Shown: one piece after another, positions 1 to 11,077 of the stretch
How the letters are laid out: each line of letters starts with the position of its first letter
Numbering within the stretch: the first letter of the stretch is position 1
The notes under the pieces: model-generated
Database searches by the model: none
Seen by the model: only the letters and a program-made list of their open reading frames with translations
What the model was told of the DNA's origin: nothing
Made by a program: the position numbers and the translations under genes
From: Phytopythium helicoides
Taxonomy: Eukaryota; Oomycota; Peronosporomycetes; Pythiales; Pythiaceae
Reading direction: 5' to 3'
DNA: 64,000 bases
Assembly: GCA_024867545.1 (NCBI GenBank)
Contig: JANFNE010000031.1
Coordinates: 372,001-436,000 of the forward strand

Positions 1-840
1 ATGGCATCTTCTGGAAAATCATTTAGTGCCTGGCTCACGACTGGCACGATACCGTGACGCACAAATAGCTCCGTCGCCTCGATGCTGAGGTGGCATAGCT
101 TGCGCATGAGCACGCAACCGTAGCACAGCAACACCGCGTGATCGGAGTGTGTTCGAATCGTCTGCAGCAGCAGCAGTTCGCCTTCTTGCTGATGCACGCA
201 CTCGGCTGTCACCTGCGGCGCGGACCGAATCACCCGAGTAGCTGAGACAGCGCATTTTTCTGCGAGGTAACGTGTCCAGGCCTGTGAGTCCCCGATCAAT
301 CGAAATAAACAAGCACGTTGTATGCATTCCACACCACAGCGGTAGAGTCGGCGTCTTTTGTCGCGATGAGGTCGAGTATCTCGGTCACCTGCTTCTGGTT
401 GTCTGCGATGGTGTCGCTCAGGTCCATGTTCCTCCCCGCCGACTGCGGCAGCCTCCTCGCAGGGGCAATCTTTCCGGTCTTCCCTCCGTAAATGTCGTTG
501 CTGTCGGCCGTGCGCGCCCTCCTGGGGGCGTCCGCCTCGTGCCTCCCCCTCGCCTCGTCGTCCGCCTCATTGTTGTCCAGCCCTCCCAGATCCCCGCCTT
601 TCGGTGTAAACACCGGTCGCGGGAGCCGCGAGGCGCTGGCCGGCCGCCTTGGTCTTGTCGATTCTCTCGGGCTGCTGCTGCTGCTGCTTCTTTCTGCTTG
701 GTGGGCGTCCTGGCACGAGCCGCCGCCGCCGCTGGCTTGACCTCCTTCTCCCTCTCCTTCTTCAAACGCGCGTCCTTGAGCCTGGAGCTGGCGCCGGAGC
801 CCGCCGCCGGCGCGCGGAGCTTGCTGTTGTTGCTGCGCAT
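1..840 (-). CDS. Armadillo-like repeat protein, 5' part; continues beyond left edge
   Basis: Reading leftwards, a start codon at 840 opens a basic, alanine-rich N-terminal segment with GC-rich codon use. A second block (about 570-300) includes the stretch NQKQVTEILDLIATKDADS, and a third block (about 265 to 1) includes TIRTHSDHAVLLCYGCVLMR and an FVRHGIVPVVSQALN segment. Alternating helices of this kind are typical of armadillo/HEAT-like repeats. Between blocks two and three a short intron ending at the CAG near 270 is likely, but its donor is not clear. The first and second blocks are in different frames with no convincing intron, so there is either an unseen splice or a one-base indel. The 3' end lies outside the window. 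The family assignment rests on helix pattern only and no orthologue is recognised. Confidence 0.5.
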
Positions 841-1033
841 CGCCGCTCACGAGGGCTGAGGAGTGGGCGCCGCCGCATTCACCAGGCAGTTGCGCGAGTG
901 GGGAGGCTCCCTCGTGAGGGCGGCGCGTCCGCTGGCGGCGACCGCTCGCGGCCATCGGCGCTCGGCGCTAACGGCGGACGACGCTTCATGGCGGGAAAGT
1001 ACGACAGGGGGAAGACAGTGTGGTGGAGAACAC

Positions 1034-1071
1034 AATGTAGCCATATTTTTTTTTAAAAAAAATGTAGCCAT
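1034..1071. repeat. Direct repeat AATGTAGCCAT around a T-tract/A-tract
   Basis: The 11-mer AATGTAGCCAT occurs at 1034-1044 and again at 1061-1071, separated by a run of T followed by a run of A. It lies between the armadillo-like gene and the 3' end of the kinesin gene. It may simply be slippage or a small insertion scar; no function is claimed. Confidence 0.6.
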
Positions 1072-1086
1072 GTCAGCGGCTTCAAC

Positions 1087-4054
1087 CTAGAAGAGCATGG
1101 GGTTGGAGGTGTACCGGAGGGCGAATGGCGTTGATGTGGGGACGGAGGCGGGGCTTGAGGACTGTGGGGACCCGTCTTGGTTCGAGTGGCGGCGGAGGCT
1201 GGGAGATGATGCGGTGCGAGAGGAGGAAGCTGGAGATGGAGGCGTCGCGACGCTAGGAGGGAAGCTGGTGCCCGACTCGAGGCTCAGGCGGGTTTTTGAT
1301 GCAGACACCGCGGGGTTAACGCTTACTCGGTGGGGACTTGGTGAAGACGGTGCTGTTCCGCTGAAGGCGCTGTTGATTCGAGGATCCGCAGCATCTGAGG
1401 CGGAGCCTTTGGGGCTCAGCTTGCAGAGGTTCCCAAGACTGCGCCAGAGGCTACTAGAGCCGTCGTTAGAACCACTGAGAACGCGTGAAGTGGGTGAGGG
1501 ATACAAAGTTGACGCCTCGTTTGAAGAGGGAGCGTAAAGTGGTGCGCTCCAGCGAATTTCTGCTGCTCTTCGCCGAGGTACCCGAGCCAAAGTATTGGTA
1601 ATTTTGCTGGCTGCACTTGGCAAGCTTTTTGTAGAACTCGAGTTCGTCAGAGAGAGGCGGCACTTCTCCTGTGACATAACAATCTGTTGCTTGAATAGTG
1701 CTTGGTACTCCTGAAGCGAGTTCTGGAGGCACGTGATGTGCGTTTCCTGGTTGCTCAACCGAGTCTCGCATGCGCGGTTCTTCATCTCGAGCTGGTTGCA
1801 TGTTACCGTGCAAAGATTCGCTTGAAACTCGAGCTCCTCCACTCGTGTCTTGAGCTTTGCAGTTCTCCATTACGACAGCATAGTGCTCACCGTCAAGTGA
1901 GAGCTTGGTGTTCTCTGTCAGGTAGTGCAATTGAAGCTTGAGCTCAACAATCTGGCGCGACAAAGCTTCTGCATCCTGGCGATGCACGCAAGGAGTCATG
2001 CAGCGCATTGAAATTTCCTCAATACTTGCAGCTTCTGGTGAATCGTCCTTTTGAATAAAAACTCCAGAACAAGCTGTCGGTAGATTTGGCGCTGCAGTAA
2101 TAGTACCGTCGGAAGCTGCCAGTCCTTCTAAACTCACAATCGCGTCTTGGTACACTTCTGGGGTCCCCACAACCTCACTCAGATCCTCCCAGGCATCAGA
2201 CTCTAGCCAAGCCTTGAAAGATACTCGGTGTGCACCGAACGCAACTGACTCTGTTTCTGAAGGGTTGGCACGAGCCAAGATTGCGCATCCCAATGAAGTG
2301 TCTATCACTAGCTGTCGAATTTTGAATTCGAGTTCTTGACTGACTGTAAGTAATCGCCGGTTCTCCTCCTCTAGTAAGCGGTTCGTCGCTTCTACTTGCC
2401 CGACCTCGTTTGCATGAAGTCGCTCTTGGTACTCTTCATTGTCCTCATCAAGACCAATAGGAACTTCCTCAACCTCAAATTCATTTGTCGGGGTGCAAGT
2501 CGTTGGTGAGTAACAAGTTGTTGTCGGATCCGGCGATTCCGCATCGTCTCCTTGTGTTTCTTGCACTTGAGGCTGAAGTCCATCTAGATGCTGATTCTCC
2601 TCCTCCTGTTTCACCGCCAGTAAACGCTGTAACTCAGTGATCGTTCGGTTCTTTTCCTCAACATCCTCCATAGCGCGCTGATACAATGCTTTGAATTCTC
2701 CACTGAGGTCACTAGCGTCGCCAATGATTCCGCTATTTCCGCTCCCAGTTGTTATTGGTCCCCCTAGATCGTTTCTGAGTGGAATTGCAGGATTCTTAAT
2801 TTCCTTTGCGCGCAATCCAAATCTCAGTGTGGAGATAGTCTCGGCGATATTATAGGAGCTGCAGGAGGCTGCGAGGATGAGGCATGTTTTGGCTGTTCCT
2901 CCAAGTGAGTCCTGAAGAATGCGTGTCAGTTTGGAGTCGCGATATGGCACATGCCTCTTTCCTTCAACAAGCGCTTTGATTACGTTGCTGAGCGCGGAAA
3001 GCGATTTGTTAATGGCCTTGGCTTCTTGCAGTACTTTACCACTTGCATTGGTCTTGTTGACGAACTCAGAGCCCGCGAGATCGACAATATACATCGTGGA
3101 GCGCCGTCCAACCCGTCCTGTTGTGGTATTCTTGCGGGTGCAGTTGAGCATTAGTATCGTATGGCTGCGACTCGAGTCTTTGTTCATCCGTGTCGAAGCC
3201 ACTGCTCGGTTCTGAACACCTAATTGAATCAGCTCCATCATTGATGCCTCAGTCGGCGTCGAGGTTTCTGTGAGCTCTTCAATAAAGATTCCACGCTGCG
3301 CATTTTCACGGATTTTTAGCCCGCCAGCATTTACTCCAGACTCCATAGGTCGAACGAAAGTGAACTACTTCCGAGTAGATCACGGATCTGCTCCATGTAG
3401 ATTTCAACGAACGACATGCTCAGCTCGACCGTCTCATCTGCTCCGAGTACCACTGAGTGACGAGTGTGCATTCCTGACGTTGATTTCGCGTTTTTGACTT
3501 CCTCAAACAGATCGTGACCACACGCGATATGATACCACCATCGTCTTCGCCTTCGTTGCTGCCCTTAGAAAGTAAGCTGCCGTCACGGGGACCCAGTATC
3601 GTGTGGGTCTTTCCCGAACCAGTCTGCCCGTAGGCAAAAATGGTGCTACAACAACAAATTAGCATCCTTTGTGGCAGCTCGGAGACTATGCACCTTACCA
3701 ATTGTACCCCAGAGGAGTTCGTGTAGGAGTGGCTTTGCTGCATGCTCGTAGACCTCCTGCTGAGTCGTGTGAGTATCAAACACGCGGTCAAATGTGCAGC
3801 GAATCTCGTCCACATCACAGCGTTCGTTGCGCAGGAATAACGTTCGTCCATCCAGAACAGATGAGCTGAGTACCCCCAAGACAAAGAGTGCGCTTAGGCA
3901 ATGAAAGATTTTAGCGTGATTCATCGCTCGTACCACTGGATGGCACCCTCTCTCTTCTCGAGCTGATTTTGCTGCGTAGGCGGCAGAATACCTTGATTGG
4001 TGTGCATTCGCTGGCCAAGCTCGCGGCATCGGTTGTAGCTGCATTCACGGTCAT
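1087..4054 (-). CDS. Kinesin-like motor protein
   Basis: This is a microtubule motor ATPase. The probable start is the ATG at 4054, followed within about 20 residues by IKVFCRLRS, the usual first beta-strand of a kinesin motor. Downstream exons give the segment CTFDRVFDTHTTQQEVYEHA, the P-loop FAYGQTGSGKT (about 3620), switch I NKDSSRSHTI (about 3180), switch II VDLAGSE (about 3080) and VPYRDSKLTRILQDSLGGTA (about 2930). The motor domain is therefore complete and N-terminal. It is followed by predicted coiled coil and a Ser/Pro-rich tail that changes frame twice between 1860 and 1500 before a stop at 1087. At least two introns lie in the motor part (about 3960-3870 and 3710-3645), but the joins are each off by one base, so exact exon edges are not given. 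The subfamily is not clear. Confidence 0.88.
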
Positions 4055-4401
4055 AGTCCCTGGCTCCTCCTTGTCCATGGAGTGAATGAAGCTTTACGTT
4101 TTTGATCATGAGAAAAACCTGTCGGCAGAAGCTAAATCGAGATGCTTATTCTTGTCGAGTTCGACAAATCGGTTCAAGGTCGAATTAGCGCGTGAGGCCA
4201 TCACTGGACCGCATGAATGAGATGGTGGTGAAAACAAATTGAATAATCCCGAAGATGGTGGCGGTGCGGTCATCTCATCACTTATGGTGAAATGCAGTTC
4301 TATGATTTAGGTTCATGATCTCTAATGGTAGGTATGCTACAAGTTAATTGTTGTGGATGTCTTGTCTTTTCCGCGAAGCGTCATCCTTGTGACCTTCAAG
4401 C
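4055..4401. other. Intergenic, kinesin 5' side to membrane gene 3' end
   Basis: No coding potential or structured element was recognised here. It holds the upstream region of the kinesin gene and the 3' flank of the membrane protein gene. Confidence 0.5.
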
Positions 4402-6951
4402 TCATCGGTTGGCACCCGTTTCTGGTTCGCACCGTCTACTTCGACCATTTTCTTGTAGAGCAATTCCGAGTACGTACCGTCGTTGCGCATAGGCTATATA
4501 TTGGTCGGCGAGCGTTGCATCCGGATCGAATTTCTCGGTGCAATAGCGACGAGGTAGTGCAAGTATGACGACCATGGCACCAATCAAGAAGCAGCAACCA
4601 GCGACAGAAATTTTGAAAGAGGCCAATGGCATGGTGATTTTTACTGCACGGAGCTGCTGGTCACCCTTCAGCGATGCTGCTCCGAGTGCATCCTTGGCGG
4701 TGTCGGCCGAGTCAATGTCGGTGACTGCAGCATTGGCCATCATAAAGAAGAATGCCGACACATACATGGGGTGCATCGGGAAGTCGAGATAGTAACGATT
4801 CTCGTCAATTTGCTCGATGTAAGACTGCATCAGCATCGAGCAATTCTCCCCACCCAGGGTTTTATCCCAATAGGTCTCGTCAAAATCGTCCTTGTCCAGT
4901 CGTTCAAGGTCCACAACCATCTCCCACTTCGGCACATAAATTGATGGCGAGTTGAGCTGCACAAGTTGCACAGGGGAGTGAAAGTCAGAGCGCAAAATCT
5001 TGGCAAGAGGAAGTGAGCTTTCTCCTGCAAAAAGGAATCGGCCCGCTCGATTCTAGCTTGTACCAGAGTCCATTACAAGCGTTTGGTGCTTCGCAGTCGG
5101 CATCAAATTTAGCTGCGAGATCATCGAGCTCCCACGACATAAAGGCAAAAGTGAATGTCACATGACGTCGTGGGACTTTGATGTACGGTAAGCCATCGCG
5201 TGTGGAGTTGCTCCCGTAGGAATCACCAGTGACGTAAGACCCAATACCGTACAGGAACGTGCTGTTCTTCGACTTTACGCAAGACTTGGGAAAAAGCCCC
5301 GGTAATCTCCACTGTAGCTGACGTCTGCGCAATCGAGCATCATTGGAATGAGACCAATCTCTTTCTGCAGAGAGAAAGTCTCGCTTGTGTCAACAAACAC
5401 GCAGTTGCTGTCACCGCAGAAGGCTGAGCTCCAGTCATCGTAGACGTAGCTGGTCACATCGCACGATGAGTTATCAAGAGTGCACTCAGACATGCCATAC
5501 TCGAGGGATTTATCGACGACAAAGTCGATCTCCAGCGCTTGGAGTGTGATCTGATTAGTCACATTATAGGACTCGAGCGTCATCGTCGTTTCGTCAATGC
5601 AAACGTGTAGGGAAACGACTTATTGAAGCCTGCAACGATTGCATCCATCAAATCAGACGACGGACCCTCCACCTGAAAAAGCGGTGGAGTTGAATAGGTC
5701 AAACACGGAGCTCACGGGACCCTGGCAGATGCGGGTCCCATTTTCGTCGTAAGACCACGCTCCCAAGCTATCGTCATACTCATACCCATAGTCCATCGCT
5801 TCCACTGTAGCTGTACTCATCAGTTGAATCAAGGCGCCGCTGATTGCTAGTACCTCCATTGTCCAAATCGGTCCTGTAATCAGACAGCGAACAACGTATG
5901 ATTCTGGTTGGTTGCGTCTCCCACAGCTTTCTCGACCATGATCTTTCCATGGAAGAGCATCCAAACCGCGTTGTCCAATGTATCGGTGGTCAGTGACGCA
6001 ATTCTTTTGGTGATTGAGTTTGAAGTAGTTGTCCCTTTTGCTTCGTCATATGAAAGAGTGACCGAAGTAATTGGGATCAAGCTCGTGGGTAATTGCCTCG
6101 GCATTCCAATCGCGTAGTGTAAACCCGTAGACAACTGAGCTCATATCGAGATCGTGAACATTAATCGGAACAGCACGCTCTCCCGCAGGCCATTGACATC
6201 GCATTTTTCTGCGTGCATTTGGAGTCGGTCACGAACGAAAACGGTGTGGCGCGCTGGCGGATGGCATTTTTGAGCACTGTGTCGTACGTCGCGTTGTAAG
6301 ATGTGTTAGCCTGCGGCAGCAGCTTTTACTACGAGTTTGTCTAGCTCGCTCTGGTCCTTGGTCATATCCATGCTTATAATGATCGATTCAAAGCCCACCG
6401 TGGTGTTGGATGCCTTGTAAACTGCGGATACTATTGCCAAATGAAAGAGCGATTATGATCGGAAAGAGAAATAGTGTCACCGAACGAAACTGTGGCATCG
6501 CAGGCGCCGCTTCACAAGATGAGTGGCATGTATCAGCAACATTTCGGCAGCGCTTTGGCATGATACGTGAAAGAAAGACCCCTGCTTTCCACATCGAGTT
6601 GTGGAGAAATACATCGAACACAGGTATCAGGGTGTCCATATGTGCACCTATGAGCACCTCGACCAGCGCAAGCACGAGACCTGACCACGTGTTGTACGTC
6701 TCTGTTTTCGAATCTGCATTCTTAGAAGACCCAACAACATCGTAGACATGTTCAAGAACCACGCCGTGAGTGGATACAGCTGTGAAAGCAGCGATTAGTG
6801 CACAAATGAGCACGAGGAAGATAGTAAAGCGGATTGGACGTAGTGTGATAGAGATAGCTGGAGGTTTCTCGTTGATGTGCATCAGCACTGAAGTTTGAGG
6901 CTCGAGCGGTTTCAAGTCCTGTATCCCCATCTCAGCTTCTTGATCTTCCAT
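4402..6951 (-). CDS. Multipass membrane protein with large ectodomain (paralogue 1)
   Basis: I do not recognise the family. The first ATG is at 6951. The N-terminal block has a short cytosolic tail, then a hydrophobic segment containing FTIFLVLICALIAAF, and two more hydrophobic segments. A long extracytoplasmic-looking region follows, with Asn-glycosylation sequons and paired cysteines (for example CDVTSYVYDD and CGDSNCVFVD, about 5480-5390). A C-terminal membrane segment (SVAGCCFLIGAMVVILAL, about 4600) and a short tail end the protein. The parts lie in several frames (6951-6388, about 6134-5880, 5964-5653, 5583-5275, 5332-4985, 4995-4402), so the gene has introns, indels or both. Segment order and motifs match the gene at 7328-9927, so the two are paralogues. 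Expression or pseudogene status cannot be judged. Confidence 0.65.
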
Positions 6952-7327
6952 GTCTGTTCGGACAGCACCAGAGGATGGATGAGGCAAGTTGCTAGATCAA
7001 GCACTTTTCACGTTTGATGAGGGGTGAGAGTGGCGAATATCTTCCAGAGCCAAATCAAGTGAGCGCATCATGTCAAGACGAACTCGGTTTAGACAAGATA
7101 CGATTCGATCATGGTTTCTAAACTTGGCACTGGGAGTATCTTGGCCAAATTGGAAGATACCCTATCATTAGTGGTCCGATGCTCGCTCAGGATAAATGCT
7201 AGGAATAGACAATGAAAAGAAGAAAAAGAAGATGAAGAAGAAGAAAAAAAACAATGGTCTCTTGTGAACAACGGATCGATTCCCACTTGTGATTCGCACT
7301 TTCAAATTTCGTCAGTTGATTGACTCC
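6952..7327. promoter_or_regulatory. Shared divergent promoter region of the membrane paralogues
   Basis: This 376-base gap lies between the start codons of two divergently transcribed paralogous genes, so it must contain both promoters. It includes a nearly pure purine tract on the plus strand at about 7213-7251 (GAAAAGAAGAAAAAG type). Short AG-rich tracts are common near promoters, but nothing here identifies a specific factor. Confidence 0.55.
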
Positions 7328-9927
7328 ATGGGCGAACCAACAGAGAACGGCAGTATTGATAAGCAGAAGATCTCTGTAGAAGTGGGTAAGGTCGACCCAC
7401 CCGGTGCGAAACAGATTGTCAAGCCTGTCATCGAGCTCTCGACTATTCGTTTTGCTCTCTCGGTTGTGGCCGGGAATGTCCTGCTTGTCGGATTCATGGT
7501 CATTTTTCTTTTTGGAATTACGCTGAAATCCAACATTGTAGATCCCATTGGTTCATCAAGCGCGGCTGATAAGCAAGTAGAGCTCTTCCAAACTCTCAAC
7601 GGGTACTTCACAGCGATTGTCGGCGAATTCCTTGAGATGGGCTTTGAGATATTTATCGCTGTCATTCTGACTTGCTTGGGTCATGTGGGATGCGGATACG
7701 CATTTGTTGACAAGGAGAGTGCCATGGGCGGCCGTCTGAAGTCATTGGTATTATTTGGGTTCGGCCCAGCAGTATTTTTTGTGCTGAATGTTGGGATTTC
7801 GGCCATGAACATTCAGCATAACATTACCGGTGTATCACGAGCATTTGTGGGTGACGATTTGGCTGTATCTTCACTCTCTATCTCGACAACAAACGCAACG
7901 ACAACGAACATTAAAGACACTATCATGCGACCAGTCGTTCTCAATCGTGTGGTGTCGTTTGATCTGCTTGCGAACTCGTCGTGCATCTCGTCGTCTTCAT
8001 CAAATGCAACCACTTCCGCCAGTGATTACGTTGAGCTCCCAACAGTACGCGAGATCCGCTCTACTGCGGTGGTGTTTGGCTTTCCAGCACAATCATGGAA
8101 TTATCGCGCGCTGCCAAATGCATTGAAACCCACATACGAGGTGAACGTATCACTGGGTTCCATCTTGAGCTCCGACATAGATGCACTGGAGGAGTTCCAA
8201 AGTTCTACTGGTTTTGACTACTTCACCATGTATGACCTGTTTCTCCAAGGCAAAACCTTGCTTGAACGCAGCGTCTCAGACTCAAACGTTTCGGCTGAAT
8301 ATCCGTGCTCTTGGTCGGACGGCAAGTACAGCGATGACCAGTCGAAACGCGTCCTCCTCCGCGGGAGCATCAATAGACAACAATTTTGCCTATTTCACTG
8401 ATGGCGACTACGAAGGCATGCGGGTTTGCAATGGTGCCATCAGCTCCCTGAAAGATTTGGAGACTGTTACGGACGGGTCGACGACACACCACAACTTGAA
8501 TTCGTTTGCAGGCATTGTTATGGACGGGATGAACAAGACGATCGCCAAGATTGCCCCCGATGAAATTAAGCTGAGGATGCAAACCTTTCAGCTCTCGACG
8601 GCAAATGACTGTCATGTCCATGACTCTGTATGTACCCCTTGCAGGCTAACGCGCAGTACCGGGACGTCGGGGAGTATTGCTACACAAACAATGACACGCT
8701 CCTTCCTGAGTATACGGACTCGACTTGGAGCAGCCAGACCTTGGCGGAGGTGTCGGCGGTCTACTGCAACCAGACTTTCTACCCATACGAAAACCCCCGG
8801 GCCACGTGTGGTGCCTCCAACTGCATCTTTCTGGACAAATCAGGACTTCTGCCACTCAAGAAGCAGGTATTGTTGATCCCGTATATGACCAATTGCTCGG
8901 TGAGCAACATGACCTACGACAGCGACTATCTCAATTTTCTGCCCACGGACTGCAAGACCCCACCAGAGAGCAATACGGTCTTTCTCTACGGCACAGGCTC
9001 ATACATGGCCGGCGAGACTCTTGACAGTGGGCTTTCTGATGGTACAACACCTTACATTTTCAATCCGCGGCGCCACCTTGTGTTTTCGTTTGCAAAGCTC
9101 CCGTGGACACCTGAGAATGTTAGCTCCGTATTCAGTGCTGCATGCGAGGACGATCGCAAATTGTGCAGGACTTGTGCACGTGCTGCACAACCTTAACTAC
9201 CCCGAACTCGCTGACTGTACAAGCACTTGTCGTTGGTAACTCGTCGCTGCCCACTTCGAGACTAGCGGCTAGTTTCCGACATCCCGTGCCACTCGTGACG
9301 CTCAATTCACCTCCGTTCTGGTACAAGTCGGCCAACGCATACTTCGAGTGGGAGTATCTGGATCGCGACAGGTTTGACGATGTCAACTGGAACAAGTCGC
9401 AGTCACTCGGGAGCGTTGGTTGCTCCGTGCTCATCGACTCGTACATTGAGCAGCTGGAGAACAATCACTACTACCTGGACGAACCTTTGCAGCCCATGTA
9501 CGCATCAGCTCTCTTTTATCTGTTTCAGAACGCGGCAGTCAAGAACGTGCAGCTGTCGTCACTTGCAGCAAAATACGAGAACGCGTCGCTGAGCGCATCC
9601 ATGGGCACGGCTCGGTTCGATGGCGACCGCGAACGCAAGGAGATCAAGTACACGATCCCACTGGCCTCGGCCATCGCCACGTACATTGGCATTGGCATCC
9701 TGCTGGTGCTCATGGTGCTGGTGCTTGCCATTCCAATGGACCGCATCAAGACCAGCGAGACGTACAACCTGGCTGCGCGGTACGCCGAGATCCTCTGCGA
9801 AGAGGAGTACCCCGAGCAGGTTCACTCGCGAAAGCTGCAGTTGGCCAACGGGGACCAGGTCGACATGGACGAGCACTGTGTCGAGAGTGTTGAGTTCTCG
9901 TGGGAGCACGGCTCGCTGCGCATCTAG
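7328..9927 (+). CDS. Multipass membrane protein with large ectodomain (paralogue 2)
   Basis: This is a plasma-membrane-type protein of unknown function, paralogous to the gene at 4402-6951. I place the start at the ATG at 7328. Membrane segments are seen at about residues 40-66, 95-125 and 138-162. A roughly 550-residue ectodomain follows, rich in N-glycosylation sequons and with paired cysteines (CGASNCIFLD near 8810). A final membrane segment containing ATYIGIGILLVLMVLVLAI (about 9680) precedes a 60-residue acidic tail. The frame moves near 8350, at 8628-8644 and near 9190. The first looks like an extra A in an AAA run. The second is a 17-base GTATGT...TTGCAG interval that could be an intron or a missing C. 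The family appears lineage-specific and I assign no function. Confidence 0.7.
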
Positions 9928-10047
9928 ACACCAAGAGTAGAGTAGGTCAGAGCATGGGGGGAATGAATATATTGCGCTCACCGGCGACTCGCAAGCCGCC
10001 GGCGCGTGTCGATAGATTGGGTTGGGCTGCGAAAATCCCTGCCGCGT

Positions 10048-10477
10048 CTAGTTCTCTCCGGCCGACTGGGCCACAGGCGCCGCCTGCTGCGTCTTCTGCG
10101 CGTACTGCGCGGGCGTCCAGGTCTTCATCTGCAGCGCGTGGATGCGCGTCATCTCCTCCTTCAGACACTCGTTCACGCGGCGCTGGCGCTCGAGCAGCGA
10201 CTGTCCTGCTCCACGTAACGCCCTTACCATCAGTTCATCCTCTCTCAAAACCCGCAGCTCCAGCAGCGCTCGCACCTTCAAAGCCGCTGTGCACGACCAC
10301 GAGGCTGAACTTGGATCCGCAGCCGTCCGACAGGTCGACGGCCTCGACGATCTCCGCGCCGATTTCCTGCGCGCGCGAGCACCAGCGTCAGACCTGCAGC
10401 TGCCGCAGCAACTCGCCGCAGCCGTCACGCACCTGGCGGATCTTGGCCTCAAGCTGCGCGGGGGTCACGACCGACAT
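10048..10477 (-). CDS. BolA-like protein
   Basis: Three exons, 10477-10433, 10366-10276 and 10205-10048, join cleanly through GT-AG introns of 66 and 70 bases to give 97 residues, a normal size for BolA proteins. The product starts MSVVTPAQLEAKIRQ, has the central DLSDGCGSKFSLVVVHSGFEG strand region and ends with the diagnostic C-terminal half RQRRVNECLKEEM followed by IHALQMKTWTPAQY. BolA proteins partner with monothiol glutaredoxins in iron-sulfur cluster handling and iron signalling in cytosol, nucleus or mitochondria. The absence of an obvious presequence and the IHALQMKT signature favour a cytosolic BolA2-like member, which is an inference. The exon joins need no indel correction. Confidence 0.9.
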
Positions 10478-10817
10478 GGGCTGGAACTCGAAGCAACTGG
10501 ACGAACTCGGGGGCGGATCTGCGCGCTTGGACGCGGATTTCGATGTGCCGAGACCTGCGGAAAGGCCAGCGGGGCGAGCGGCCGGACGCAGAGCAGCGCG
10601 GGCCGACGGGCAGGCGAGATGAGGCGAGGTGAGGTGAGGCGGGCTTGGACGCGGTCGAGTGCAGCAGCCGCTTGGTGGTCAGGCGTGCGAATGATGTGTG
10701 GCGCGAGTTCCGCGGGGTATAGATTGTTAGAGGGATACCTGCGTAACTCCATCTTCTTTATCGAATGCATACAGGTCGAGACGCCAGACGGCATACGGCG
10801 GTCGTAATTAATACCTG

Positions 10818-10956
10818 GTCGACGCGTCGCGACGCGTCGACGGCTTGCGAGACACATCGACACCATCTGACGGTTGGAAATGTATACTTTTTGACTTGCG
10901 GCGCGACGCGTCGCGAACCCCCTTTTCCACAATTCCGACGCGTCGCGACGCGTCGG
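10818..10956. repeat. Cluster of nested palindromes built on ACGCGT (MluI box)
   Basis: Within the 600-base gap between the divergent BolA (starts at 10477) and UNG (starts at 11078) genes there are three perfect palindromes: 24 bases at 10818-10841, 14 bases at 10902-10915 and 22 bases at 10935-10956. They share the core ACGCGTCGCGACGCGT or its half, giving five ACGCGT hexamers in 139 bases. The rest of the gap holds no gene. In fungi ACGCGT is the MCB element bound by MBF and drives S-phase genes; whether a comparable factor exists here is unknown. Confidence 0.85.
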
Positions 10957-11077
10957 CTCGTTTTCATAAACACATACTTTGACTAAACTAATACTGATTG
11001 AATGTACATCTGAGTCTGATGCGTAGTTGGGGTGAAAAACGTAAGCTGGCAGCAGCGCGACCGCCACCACCACCGCC

